A stretch of 64,000 nt of DNA from Diphasiastrum complanatum. Taxonomy: Eukaryota; Streptophyta; Lycopodiopsida; Lycopodiales; Lycopodiaceae. A program made the translations under genes and the position numbers. Below, piece by piece: positions 24,240-35,298 of the stretch; position 1 is the stretch's first letter; every line of letters starts with the position of its first letter. A model generated the notes under the pieces. It made no database searches. It was not told the DNA's origin and saw nothing but the letters and a program-made list of their open reading frames with translations. The stretch is taken from assembly GCA_029204225.1 (NCBI GenBank), contig CM055096.1, forward strand, positions 46,161,346 through 46,225,345, read 5' to 3'.

Positions 24240-24892
24240 ATGTTCAAATCTAGTCTCTTGACAGTCACAAATTACATTTGTAGAATCATATCACAGGTTT
24301 TTATTCACATAGCATCAATAAGTGGCATCCTATTGAAGGAAAGAAAGGATCCTAAGTGCAACCTTTGTGGCAAGGAAGGATATTTTTCCTCAAGATGCTA
24401 AAAAAGAAGACCAATCCATCCAAGAAGAACCAAATCAAGGGGGCCGAGGAGAAGGATGGAGCTTCAAGTTCGAAATGCAAATACAAGAAGGACAAGTCCA
24501 AGGAAAGGTGTTTCCTTTGTGGAAAGGTGAATGAGGCTTGGAGTCTCACAAGGACTTGCAAGATTTGTCTTCAAGAGTCCATCACAACACATGACAAATC
24601 TTTTGAAATTTTTCATTTGGAAGTGCATTGTTTGGTTCAAGATGCAAAGATAGATGTCACTTTCATGAAAGTAACTTGGATTTATTTTATGTCCTTGGAA
24701 AGTATTTTGCTTGGAACTTTGGACAAGTTCAAACTTATTGTTATTATCCAAGAGAAATCAATCAAGAATAAGGAGCAATCACAAAATGGAAATAGTTTCA
24801 TTTATGCTCTCATGTCAACTTATGAAGAACCATTTTGCTTTGAAGAGATTTTTGTATCTCAAAGGTGGATTAAGGCAATACTAATTGAGTGA
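24240..24892 (+). pseudogene. Family A gag-like frame, copy 1 (frameshifted)
   Basis: Equivalent to the open frame at 37728-38381 but shifted before the basic region. A damaged zinc knuckle (NLCGKEGYFSSRC) is followed by a lysine-rich tract and a second cysteine cluster beginning RCFLCGK. The rest (HLEVHCLVQDAKIDV and onward) matches no family I recognise. Confidence 0.6.
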
Positions 24893-25374
24893 TGCCTTAA
24901 AAGATAGCAAAATATGTTTTCTTTGTAAGCTTACATTAGTTATGAAGTCAAGGAAATGGAAATATCTTCATAATGTAGGATCTTTTGGTTTCAATAAGAT
25001 CATGAATGATTTATTCATAAAGATGAAAATTGTATGTTTTCAATCCTAAAGTCAAGTTGTAAACTTCTTATGAGAATAAGTGAAGCATCCAAAGTGGACA
25101 CTTATATCCATAAGCAAGTAGTTAGCCTTATTGAGATGGAAATACCTTTTCATTTCAATATTGGAAAAATCATGCCAAGTTGTGGTGATTTTTGGACTTA
25201 TGTTTCTAGCATAAGTAATCTTTATAATCATAGGAAATGCATATTGAATGGTCATACTTGTTGTGATCATTATGAGACATGGAGGTCTCGGATTTGCATA
25301 AAAAAGGAGCACCATGAAGAGAAGCTTGTGAGAAGTGTCTATGGTGATTGATTGATGTGATCAGCATACTGCAC

Positions 25375-25970
25375 TAGATCCTAACAGGATTTTAATACCA
25401 ACATCGTCATGAAATGACTAAACAGTCACTTACATAGATACCTTGCTCTATTATGATTTTCCATGTTGTGTTATCCCTCTCGAGTTTGATTGGTTAAGTC
25501 AGTGAAAACAAATGACAATAGAATCACACATCCATTTCACCTTGTCATTGTACTCAATAGTAAGACAATTGTACTTTCATAAAGAAACATTCATCTACTT
25601 CAGTAAGGTCATGCTCAACTAATCTAGGTACTGAATCATTCATGAGATACAATGATTATTACAAGAGGTTTGATTCAATTCAGAAGAATGCAGCAATGTC
25701 TACAGATCAGTACATTACAATACATTTTCTTCTCTAGTAGAAAGAATAAAAGACATAAGCTATCTTCTAATGAGAACAACCCATAGAGAACCAAGAAGCC
25801 TCTGCTCTTCCTCTCCTCCAAGCGAGAAGAATGGGAATAGAATAGAATGGATCCTTGGAAGTGAAAACATTCTAGCTCATATATTAATACACGTTGTAGA
25901 TCGATTTAGGTAGAGTCGTCCTAACAGCTCTCTTCTTGGAACTCTAGTTTAGATTCGTTCAATTTCGATG
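25375..25970 (+). repeat. Dispersed repeat R1, copy a
   Basis: Colinear with 33895-34505 and, after a gap, with about 35110-35170 (GTTGTAGATCGATTTAG). Shared landmarks include GTCATGAAATGACT and AATAGAATGGATCCTTGGAA. It follows family A copy 1; copy b precedes family A copy 2. The parent element is unknown. Confidence 0.8.
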
Positions 25971-26282
25971 CAGATCGAAATCTTCATCTGAGCTAACAGC
26001 TAGGATCAAATTCTTGTAGAGGCCCAAAAAAACTGCAACACTCAAAATCAGAATGATTTGAAGGTTGTTCAATAGCTACGTGTGATGATGGGTGTGTCAT
26101 TCAATCTGTTGTAGATCGGAATGTTGTAGACATGTTGTAGACGAGGGGCAACTTGCTGTGGATCAAAATTGTCATTGAACCAAAATCGAAACAACTGTGG
26201 ATCAAAACATTGAATATAAGAGCACCATGAACTTGAATAAAATCAGCTTCGTTTAAATTCTTGGGCACCCTTACAAATTCTT

Positions 26283-26664
26283 CCACAGCTTCACGACATA
26301 AGAATAACTTAGATGTTGAACATTCTTGGACATTACAAAATATTTGTACATCAAGAATATTTTCAATTTCGTGAAATTGTCTAGAAGGTGAAAATATAGG
26401 AAATTTGGAAATTTCTCGGCATGCACATTAATAAACTGCGTCAACCACGCTTTTGTAGCTAGGGAGTCCGGAGAAACTATTCGACCTTGAACATATTTTT
26501 GAAGGCTTAGATATTTTTGTAATCTTGTGTGAATGCGAGCAATTCTTGAGTTTCCAACTGTATGAACACCTTTGAAAGCTTTACGACAAACCTCAGTTGT
26601 TTCTATGAAGTAAGCAAAATCTTTTCGATCAGGCCTTACAAATGAAAAAAGATAACAATTTTGA
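26283..26664 (-). pseudogene. Transposase-like protein fragment
   Basis: An open minus-strand stretch of about 125 codons without a usable ATG reads YFIETTEVCRKAFKGVHTVG, then NSRIARIHTRLQKY, SLATKAWLTQFINVHAEKFP and SYSYVVKLWKN before a stop. The VCRxAF...G...RI block, then a helical segment and a Y.YxxKLW motif, resembles long DDE-transposase-like proteins that are multicopy in many animals and some plants. I cannot name the superfamily with confidence. No terminal repeats were found. Confidence 0.5.
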
Positions 26665-27267
26665 TTATTTTTTGTCTTTGAAAAAAGTTTGATTGAATTT
26701 GTTTAATTTCAGTAGAGCTTAACTTTTGCAACAACATAGGTACTCATTTCTTGAATGATACCATTCAACTTTTGACAAAACACTTTATGATCAAATATCG
26801 GAAGGCAAGATCTTATAATTTGAAATCTCATGGATCAACAAAGTGTGCAAGTTGAATCTTATCCAAAATCTCAAATAAGATAATTGTTCCACATTTATTA
26901 GATTGGAATCAAAAGTTACCAGTGAGTGTATCAAAATGTAGAGATAATTACAACAAAATGAACGCCATTTTACTTGGTATATGGAATGTATACAGATATA
27001 TCTATTGATTTGAAGGACCAAAATATAGAATTCACTATCGATCTGAAGCGACAACATATAGTTCACATGCACTATAGATCCCTACCGGAACTCACCCTCC
27101 TCCATGTTAAGCTTTAAAGATTTGGTTGGCAATCTTCAGAATCTCGCATCATCATTCAAACATCATGGATTGAGGGTCAATTTTCTATGGTTTGAACTTT
27201 AGTTTATGATTGATTGGGTGTGTGGTTTAGCTGCATTGTTACTGCTTTTCTTTTGTACAAAAATTCT
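26665..27267. other. AT-rich stretch without a gene
   Basis: No recognisable coding sequence or element boundary; it lies between the transposase-like fragment and a tandem duplication. Confidence 0.4.
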
Positions 27268-27857
27268 ATAAAAGGTTTGCTTTTGCAAGAAACCAATGAG
27301 TTGCATCCACTATGGCCATGTTCTTCAATTTTAGTCATGCCAATAAACTACCTTAGTATGTCTTTCTTCTCAACGAAGAATTTTTTAAGGTGTTATTAGC
27401 AAATGGAAACCCTTCAATCAAGTCCTTCAATCAAATTCCCATTTGCTTGCTACAAAAGTCTGATCAAGCTCATACCACACGCCAACAGTACTTCTAAAGG
27501 CATTTAAAAAAAAAAAAACTAAACTTATATTTAAAAACTAATAGTTCTTAGAATGAAAAGACTACAAATCTGAATTTGTGTAAGGTAGTTATCATGATAT
27601 TTTTAATTTTTTGAGCATAAAGCACTTGCTACAAGAATTTATGAAAGGAAAATATGATTTTTAAGAGTTATAACATTCAGCAATGGCTTGAGAGAAACTA
27701 GCTTTCAAAAATTCTAAATAGAGTAATCTCCAATATTCTTCCATATTCAAATCTATACAAAACTGTTACATTTAACCAAATGCAATTTATGTTCACACTA
27801 TATATTGATATATCGATGAGAAGTTCATGATTGTGGTTGATGGGTATTAGACCGTCA
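27268..27857. repeat. 590-bp tandem duplication, first copy
   Basis: Begins near AAGGTTTGCTTTTGCAAG and ends in a GATTAGACCGTCA box. The second copy starts at 27858 and is split by a LINE. Parts recur at 49745-50030. It is probably an old transposon relic, but no family was recognised. Confidence 0.85.
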
Positions 27858-28357
27858 AAGGTTTGCTTTTGCAAGAAACCAATGACTTGCATCGACTATG
27901 GCCATGTTCTTCATTTTAGTCATGCCAATAAACTACCTTAGTATGTCTTTCTTCTCAACGAAGAATTTTTTAAGGTGTTATTAGCAAATGGGAACCCTTC
28001 AATCAAATTCCCATTTGCTTGCTACAAAAGTCTGATCAAGCTCATACACACGCCAACGGTACTTCTAAAGGCATTTAAAAAAAAATTAACTTATATTATA
28101 AAACTAATAGTTCTTAGAATGAAAAGACTACAAATCTTGAATTTGTGTAGGGTAGTTATAAGATATCTTTAATTTTTTGAGCATAAAACACTTGCTACAA
28201 GAATTCATGAAAGGAAAATATAATTTTTAAGAGTTCAACATTCATCAATGGCTTGAGAGAAACTAGCTTTCAAAAATTCTAAATAGTGTAATCTCCAATA
28301 TTCTTCCATATTCCAATCTATAAAAAACTATTACGCTTAACCAAATGCAATTTAATG
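27858..28357. repeat. 590-bp tandem duplication, second copy (left part)
   Basis: Follows the first copy head to tail. It breaks at TTTAATG (28351-28357) where the LINE is inserted and resumes at 30106. Confidence 0.85.
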
Positions 28358-28896
28358 ACCATTCGGTGAGGGAACGTTTTGAGGCTTTGGATTCCTTTTG
28401 CCTAGCATCTGAAGACGAAATAAATCATGCAAAGACTGCCTCCAGATTGAGCACATGTGAGGAGTCTGCCTATCTTAGAGGTAAAAGATGCTGTAGAATT
28501 GAGGAGGGCACCATTTTCAGACTTTTGGGGATTCCCATGGGTTTTGGGGTGTCGTTGCATGCCAGGTGGAAATGGGTTTTGGAAAAAGTGATACCTACAA
28601 TAGAAAGATGGAAGGGGCTGCAGGCCAACATGGCAGGAAGAGTTCTAGTGCTGAAGCATCTTATCATGCCAAAGGTGTTGTACTTTCTTTCATGTTGGAT
28701 GCCTTCAGATTTTGATCCGAGGAGACTTGAGGCCGTGTGTAGGAGCTTCTTGTGGACCTCGAAGTTTGATGGGACAGGCTATGTGGGTGTGGCATGGGAC
28801 ACTTGCACTCTTTCGAAAACGTTGAGTAGGGCTTCCAAACTTGAAGTCTATGGCCTCAACAAACATAGCAAGATGGCTAGTAAGGGCAGTGGATAG
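28358..28896 (+). pseudogene. LINE reverse transcriptase, C-terminal part
   Basis: The frame reads FRLLGIPMGFGVSLHARWKW, ERWKGLQANMAGRVLVLKHL and MPKVLYFLSCWMPSD, then CRSFLW. This is the thumb and connection region of plant LINE RTs (LG.P.G...W..L...GR..L......P.Y..S). The catalytic motifs lie upstream and are lost; the frame shifts after about 28810. Confidence 0.88.
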
Positions 28897-29512
28897 ATAG
28901 AAGGACCTTTGGGCCTGTCTTTTACAGGATGCAATGAACCAGTGGGCCCCAGTTAGAGCCCCATGGTAGAAAAATTGGAAACTAAAGGACCTCCTTCTCA
29001 CGGAGTGAAAACTCAAAAGGAAAAGGGTGTGAGCTTTTCAGACGTCTCTAGATGGGTTGGAAAAAAGGGGGACATGCCATAAAAGCAATTGAGGAGGAGT
29101 TGTGGGAGAAAGGAGGTGTTTTGGAGATGAGTTGTTGGGCTTGGAGAGAGAACCCATGGATAGAGGAGAACCTTGTCAAGGTTGCAAGGAAAATCCACAA
29201 GAAAGGCATCACAAAGTGGGTAGATCTATGGGATGAGGGAAAAGGGGGCTGGAGAAGTAAAAGAGGAAACAAAAGGAAGTGGGGGCTCAAGAAATGGAAA
29301 ATCCAGATGCTATGGGACAAGTGGAACACTAGTGGGCTAGGGAAAGTCATAAAAGGTGACTATGTTGTGGAGTGGTCAAAGGATTGGTTTATATGGGAGG
29401 GGAAAGGGAAATTGTCAGAGAAGCCTCCAAGGATACAGCCGCCTCTCTGGCCTAGCTTGGATTTGCTCTCTTCCCCCCATATGTGATCACGAAGCTGTAC
29501 TAGAGATGAGAC

Positions 29513-30046
29513 TTGGCACTCGGTATAGGGGAATGGGAAGGGGTCTTCAAAGGGATTTGGGCTAAGTCTTCGACCCCAAGGTCTCGGGACAGGCAACATA
29601 GGGTTTCATGGGGGATCTGGGATGGATATTGCGACATGTGTGATTTGGACATGGACTCCATCCAGCACACCTTCCTCTTATGTGAGAGGAACGAGCCTCT
29701 ATCTTCTTTTGTTCAGGGCACTTCTGAGTACTTAGGTTTTGATTCCGTAGATATTCATAAATGGTTGTTGGGATTAAACTCTAGAATAGATAAGGACATT
29801 TGGACTTGCATTAGGGCTCCCTTCCTCTGGACCCTTTGGAGGAGGAACTTGCAGATTTTTTATGATACTCTTGATCTAGTTCCTCTTATGGGTGGGCTTT
29901 TGGACATGGGTAAACTTTACTTTCACACTGTCAGGAAAGCTCTTGAGGAAAAGAAAAATGTTGCTGAACCTAGGATTGAAGCTCTTGAGACCATTCGGTC
30001 TTGGTTTTTGACCTCGGTGGAAAGACCCAAAGTCCTCCACATGTGA
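29513..30046 (+). pseudogene. LINE C-terminal zinc-binding (zf-RVT) region
   Basis: Reads CDMCDLDMDSIQHTFLLC, the CX2C...HxxxxC pattern of the zf-RVT domain at the end of plant LINE ORF2, then a Trp-rich segment (LWTLWRRNLQIFYD). It is in frame to a stop at 30046, just before the poly-A tail. Confidence 0.85.
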
Positions 30047-30105
30047 TTGTACATTACTTTATAGTAAATATACACAAACCGCACTTACTTGCAAAAAAAA
30101 AAAAA

Positions 30106-30290
30106 GTTAATGTTCACACTATTTATTGATATATCGATGAGAAGGTCATGATTGCGGTTGATGGGGATTAGACCATCAAAGTAACAATGACCAGCATTAT
30201 CGGATGACAATGTGGAATGGTGCATAGAATGATTTTTAGTTTGAGTTTGTTAAATGGTGGGGACCACAACAAATGAATTTATTAATTTTT
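30106..30290. repeat. 590-bp duplication, right part after the LINE
   Basis: Resumes GTTAATGTTCACACTATTTA and continues to GGTGGGGACCACAACAAATG, matching 49835-50020 closely. Confidence 0.85.
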
Positions 30291-31007
30291 AGAAATCAAC
30301 ATTTGTATGACATTAATTAGTCTTAGGGGATGTATATAGCTTCAAGTGTGTGTGTGTTACATGAGTAGTAGTTTTATGTTCTCTAACTTTGATAGTTGAT
30401 ATAATGGTAGTAAAGCTTAGAAATAGATTTTTTTTTTTTTAAGTTGCAGGTTCATAACCTAAGCTAGAATCTTGCATTAAATACTTCAATCTCAAAAACT
30501 AGGTTTGTAACCCAATCACCAAAGCAATCGGACGTAAACTAAGCTAGTGAATCTATACTTTGTCTTGATATGATTTATTAGCCATATCATTACTACACAC
30601 TTGTCATCCGTATCTTTTATCTCTTTTGATTAGTTTTATATGTATAAATAAGCACTAGCGTGCGTATGTATGAATCATAAGAAAATCATATTAAGATTAA
30701 TTTAGAATTTAAGTCATAAAACACACACAACTTCCAAATCACTTTCAAATCAGAGGATGAAAGTAAACAAACAAATAATCACAGAACTTGAAGAATAGAA
30801 TCCATTAGAGGATGCCACTCACAATTATATACCATTAAAATATTGAATACCTTTGAAGGTAAAATGAACTCTACCTCCCCATAAACATGAACATAGATAG
30901 AGTCTCAATTCTCGATAGCAATCACAAGAAATTGAAAAAGGGATTCCAAACAAGTTTGTTAACAGCTGCTTATAGCATATTTCTCTATCTAATTAGCTTA
31001 GCTTAGC
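30291..31007. other. AT-rich stretch; 3' flank of the secreted-protein gene
   Basis: No gene seen. The part nearest 31007 is the likely 3' UTR of the minus-strand gene and contains GCTTA repeated four times just beyond the stop codon. Confidence 0.45.
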
Positions 31008-31944
31008 TTAGGGAGATGAGGAGGAGGTAGCAGAGGGAGAGGGAGAGGGAGAGGGAGAGGGAGAGGGAGGGGGAGTAAAAAGATCAGAGGAGGCTGCTGG
31101 AGTAGTAGAAGGGGAAGGGGAATCTGCCGGAGAGGAAGTCGAAGTTATTGGTGCACTGGCGGGGGGATGAGCTGCAGGATGAGGCATAACAAAGGGATGA
31201 TGGAAAGGATGCACAAAAGGATGAGGCATCAAAGGAAGATGATAAGGAAACGCCTGAGGATGTGGATTCCAAGCAGTTAGAGGATGAGGCCAAGATCCAT
31301 GGAAAGCATGTGCATGGGGCACCACAATATTCTTCATACCATTTGCATCTTTGACTTCATCATGTTGTTGTTGTACTACTTGCTGGTTTTCATTGTGCCG
31401 CATCAGCATTGGCATTGGCATGAATTGGGGGTGAAGGTGGAAGGGCAAAGGATGTACTGGAATATATTGATGGGGAATAATTGGATGTGGAAACATGTGG
31501 ACGTGTGGCATGGGATGGTTGACGACTGAGTTGGTGGGCGATGGTGCTTCAGCTTGAGGAGTATTGGTCTGGTTGGGAGACGCAGGTGCTTCAGCTTGAG
31601 TACTTGGTGATGGTGTTGCTGCTGCTCCGTTGACACTAATAGCTCCTTCTGATTCGGCTAGAGTGCGTGAAAGCAAACGATTCAAGTACGCAGCTTCCAA
31701 TTCTCCTGCCAATAAGTATACCCAACAAACAATTTTCTAGTTAGCAGAGGAGTAACTTCTGACAGCTTAATTCTCTAATTATTTGCTTGTTCAGCAAAAG
31801 AATTCAAAGAAAAACTTCCAAAACGCAAGATTTTTTACCCTTCTTCAAAACAGAACGCGCTCCATGAACCTGCTGAAGCAGGACTGTGGTGGTTGATATT
31901 ATAATAAACAAGCACAGTATCATGGAGGATCCACGAATCGCCAT
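31008..31944 (-). CDS. Secreted Pro/His/Ser-rich protein (two exons)
   Basis: Exon 1 is 31944-31839 and exon 2 is 31705-31008, joined across a 133-bp GT-AG intron (phase 1) to give 267 residues. The start at 31944 opens a classic signal peptide: MAIRGSSM, a hydrophobic core (ILCLFIIISTTTVLL) and a likely cut after QVHG. The mature protein begins ARSVLKKGELEAAYLNRLL, then has a Ser/Ala/Thr/Pro-rich segment, a central region rich in His, Pro, Met and Phe with repeated PHP and HPF motifs, and an (SP)n tail of the arabinogalactan-protein type. It is probably extracellular and O-glycosylated; a metal-binding role for the His-rich middle is only a guess. The family is not recognised. Both exons are intact and a TATA box is suitably placed, so the gene looks functional. 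Confidence 0.78.
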
Positions 31945-32077
31945 GGTCTTTGTATGGAATACTGAATGTATGTTTCGTTTCGGGCAGCAAGCTAGTAGTA
32001 ATAAGCCAAAAGAGGTCACAACACTTGGATCACTTGTGTAGCGTAAGGAGGAGGAGATCGAAGAGACAGATCGATCG

Positions 32078-32086
32078 CTTTATATA
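32078..32086 (-). promoter_or_regulatory. TATA box of the secreted-protein gene
   Basis: TATATAAAG on the minus strand, about 135 bp upstream of the start codon, a normal plant spacing for a short 5' UTR. Confidence 0.65.
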
Positions 32087-32338
32087 CTCAATCTGCCTTC
32101 CCCATGGCATCTCTATAATAGTAAAAGAAAGCACATCTGATTCAATCTATCTGATCCGTTGGAAAAGCATAGCTGCTTTTTCATTTTAAGAAAAGCAAAC
32201 TCGGAGGCGATGCTCACTGATTCTATTCTATATATTCTCTCGTGTTGCATTATTGCATGCAAAAAATACCAATTTATTATGCATGTGCAAACCAACAAAA
32301 AAGCACAAGCCTCGCGAGAATAGCCATCTTATGATGTT

Positions 32339-32600
32339 TTTTACTTCTCATTCTACTTGCTTTGCTTTCTCTTCTTTCTATTCATTGTTCATGATATAAT
32401 GCACTTGATATCCTCATAGATGTGAAAAGTACACATGGTATCAGAACCCACTTAAGATTGATTTGTATCTATCAAGTGTGATGAGATTTTGGCTTGAAAT
32501 TTAGTTTTGGAAGGTGTAGTTACATCTCAATTGCTATCATAGGGATTTCTAGATCAAGAGGAATCTAGATCTTCTTGAATAGATGCATGCTGGGTACTAT
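32339..32600 (+). repeat. Old LTR-element relic with primer site (copy at 51420-51590)
   Basis: TGTGAAAAGTACACATGGTA followed by TCAGAACCCA is a mutated initiator-Met primer site (32436-32448). About 150 bp further match 51443-51595. The part before it (TTCTTTCTATTCATTGTTCA) also matches 50045-50070. Confidence 0.7.
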
Positions 32601-32867
32601 GCGGAATTCAGTGCTTAGACATGTGTGAGATCAGTTAACTTTGACTTGATGGGGTATCTCCAAGATTGATCCAAATTTGGTGTATGATAGCTTGCTAAAA
32701 AGCTAGTGAAGTCTAGTTTGTGTTGCAATTTGTTTCAACTCAATTGGATGTGCCTTGTGGAAGTCATAGACATTTGAATCAAGGTAGGTAAGGCACCTAA
32801 CTTGGTTGGACACATCAAGTTTGTACCATAACGGTACGCCCTTCAGTGACGACCTCACAAGTCTGGC

Positions 32868-33252
32868 ATTGTCGACATGTTTTGGTGCCATGCGTCACCA
32901 TCCTAGGTGGTCACGTGTCGCCGGTGGGACCGTGCTTGGTGGGACCCACTATGCTATGCCTATATAGTGGTGGGGCTTCCCTTTTGCCATTCACTCAGTC
33001 TACCTGGGTGTTGGTGGATGGAGAGCACGTGCAGTAGCCATGATGTATCTCTGAGCCAGGAGATGTGTGCTAGGGAGATCCAAGAGTGATGGTTGGTTGT
33101 ATGGGACACCAGTTATTGTCGGAAGCTTGACTAGGCATGAGGATGTTGATAGCTCCAGTGCATAGGGCTGGGTCAGCAATGACCCTATGGATGGGCGGAT
33201 ATGGTGCGTCATCACTGGTATGGGGTGTGCGTCAATATAGGGAGTTGTAACA
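32868..33252 (+). repeat. LTR, 5' edge uncertain
   Basis: Sequence richer in G and C with a TATATAG box at 32961-32967. It ends GTTGTAACA at 33252, two bases before a primer-binding site. The left edge is approximate, and no coding part of an element follows. Confidence 0.6.
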
Positions 33253-33254
33253 TT

Positions 33255-33266
33255 TGGTATCAGAGG
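33255..33266 (+). promoter_or_regulatory. Primer-binding site
   Basis: TGGTATCAGAGG, matching the initiator-Met-tRNA 3' end except for the last base; it follows the LTR end. Confidence 0.75.
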
Positions 33267-33267
33267 T

Positions 33268-33894
33268 GCCGATTCCTTTTAGGTGCACACTTTCTCTTTT
33301 ATGCTTTTGCGGTTTGGTATTCTTTTATAGGAGATGTGGTTGCTTGGTTACCATAACTTTTGTTTCAAGTTTACTTTTGAAAAGGTTGGGTCTATCTATT
33401 TGTGGAAAAAAAAAATCTTGTTTCTTAATCAAGTTGTCCACATTGCTTTAGTTTTTTTTTTCTTCTTAAAACCTTAAGTTTCTTGTTTGTAACTTTATGT
33501 TTCAAAAAACTTGTCTCTTTAAGATGAATGGTTTTAAAGAAAAGGTTTGTAAATGACCTCTCTTTTAAAACAAAGAAACATTTAAGAACATAGAGTTTTA
33601 TGGGGATGTAAGGGAGTAGTCATCAATGAAAGTAAAAAGTAAAATAAGTTACCAATTGATGTCGTAGCCTGCTTATTACAAGATTCAATACTTATTGTAG
33701 TATAAGAGATGTCGTTTCCCAAAGAGAGCACAACAGAGAGTAATTCTGTCATTATGATGGAAATAAGTATATAACAGTAAAGTACAATGAAATGAAATGA
33801 TGGTGGATGAAAATCTGGTTGTCAAAGGACATTTAGATAAGGCAGCCAATACTGCCAATGGTGGAAACAGTAATAAATCAGCCTAAAGATAACA
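33268..33894. other. Leader-like AT-rich stretch after the primer site
   Basis: No gag or other coding sequence is seen; homology to repeat R1 starts near 33895. Confidence 0.45.
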
Positions 33895-35180
33895 ATGATA
33901 GTTCCAAGACATCAGCATCTTGCACAGACCAACACTGTCATGAAATGACTCGACAATCACTTACATAGATACCCTGCTCTACTATGAATTCCCATGTTGT
34001 ATTACCCCTTTCCAGTTTGACTGGTTAAGTCAAGTGAAGACAAATGATAATAGAATCACACATCCATTTTACCCTATCATTGTACTCACCAATAAGACAA
34101 TTGTACTTTCATAAAGAAACATTCATATGCTTCAGTAAGGTCATGCTCAACTGATCTATGATTATTACAAAAGGTTTGATTCAATTCAGAAGAATGCAGC
34201 AATGTCTGCAGATCAGTACATTACAATACATCTTCTTCTCTACTAGAAAGAATGAAAGACATATCTATGTACTGAATCATTCATGAAACACAATGATTAT
34301 TACAAAAGGTTTGATTCAATTCAGAAGAATGCAGCAATGTCTGCAGATCAGTACATTACAATACATCTTCTTCTCTACTAAAAATAATGAAAGATAGAAG
34401 CTATCTTCTAATGAGAACAACCCAAAGAGAACCAAGAAGCCTCTGCTCTTCCTCTCCTACAAGCAAGAAAAATGAGAATAGAATAGAATGGATCCTTGGA
34501 AGTGAAGTGCAAGTGGCAGATGTGGACCAAACAGGGACTGCCTCTGAGAGAAAAGAAGAAAGCCCATTGATATATGCCTGGAAGATGAGAAGATGTGGTT
34601 GAAACTGTCTAAGAACAGTTCATAGAATGTAAACTCTTGTATAAAGGAAGAATGTGCCATGGAAGAGTATGCCTATTGTAAACTGCACCTTAATGGCCTT
34701 GTCAAGATCCTGTGACTGCATTAGAGGTTGAGAATCAATGGATATTTTCAACGTGTGAATGGCTATTCCAAATCCAACAATAGTTTGCCATGTGTTCAAG
34801 CGCAGTTGCAGCAATGCCCTAACTGCTTGCTTAAAGATCGAATTAACTCCATCCTGGATGGATGGAATAACATGATCGATCTTAACCTGGATCGACTGCT
34901 TGAGAAAGGTCACTAGAAACGGACCGGTCTACCGTCTGTTTATATTTCGCGCTATCAGGTATAGAACGAACGACTGCTACTGGAGTGCTGTTGAAGTGCA
35001 GCAGGTGCGTGGTAAAAATGCCTACCCCGTCTGCTTAGAAATTCCGAGCTAGGTCAGAATGGCAGATGGTCGGAAGTAGAAAATCAATCCAGGATTGATT
35101 TTAGCTGTCGACGTTGTAGATCGATTTAGTTAGAGTCTCCCTTACTCCTCTCTTCTCAAAACTCTAGTTTAGGTTCATTG
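33895..35180 (+). repeat. Dispersed repeat R1, copy b, with internal tandem duplication
   Basis: Matches 25375-25870 up to about 34505, then contains about 600 bp absent from copy a, then resumes at about 35110. A 135-bp unit is duplicated (GATTATTACAAAAGGTTTGA at 34160 and 34295), which copy a has once. Confidence 0.78.
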
Positions 35181-35298
35181 CAGTGCGGTGCTTGGGTAGA
35201 GTGGTTGGCTGCGCAGGCTCGAATCTCAGTTGCTGCGTAGTGACTTTGTAAGGAGCTTGCTCCGCTCTTGGCATTGCTCAGATGGCGTGGCCAGGCTG

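Larger units (their letters stand above)
21823..25335 (+). mobile_element. Family A non-autonomous LTR element, copy 1
   Basis: Comprises an LTR, primer site, a leader of about 1.6 kb without coding sequence and a gag-like frame. No RT, integrase or RNase H is seen. It is colinear with 35299-38855 almost to its end. It interrupts the gypsy relic ending at 21822, and homology stops shortly before repeat R1 at 25375. No 3' LTR is present. A long leader and no pol fits a LARD-type derivative of a copia element. Confidence 0.82.
28358..30105 (+). mobile_element. L1-type LINE, 5'-truncated
   Basis: It holds the C-terminal part of a LINE reverse transcriptase and the downstream zinc-binding domain, and ends in a poly-A tract at 30093-30105. 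The 6-bp repeat TTAATG flanks it (28352-28357 and 30107-30112). The uninterrupted target can be read at about 27775-27800 and 49825-49850. The 5' part, including the endonuclease and RT catalytic core, is missing. Confidence 0.9.

Noticed and set aside
31084-31636. Other frames over the secreted-protein gene
   Set aside because: Alternative frames of a low-complexity coding exon; only the frame with signal peptide and correct splice phase is credible.
35187-35245. tRNA-derived SINE head with a B-box-like GGCTCGAATCT
   Set aside because: The B box is close to consensus, but the A-box match is poor, the spacing is short and no second copy or tail was seen.
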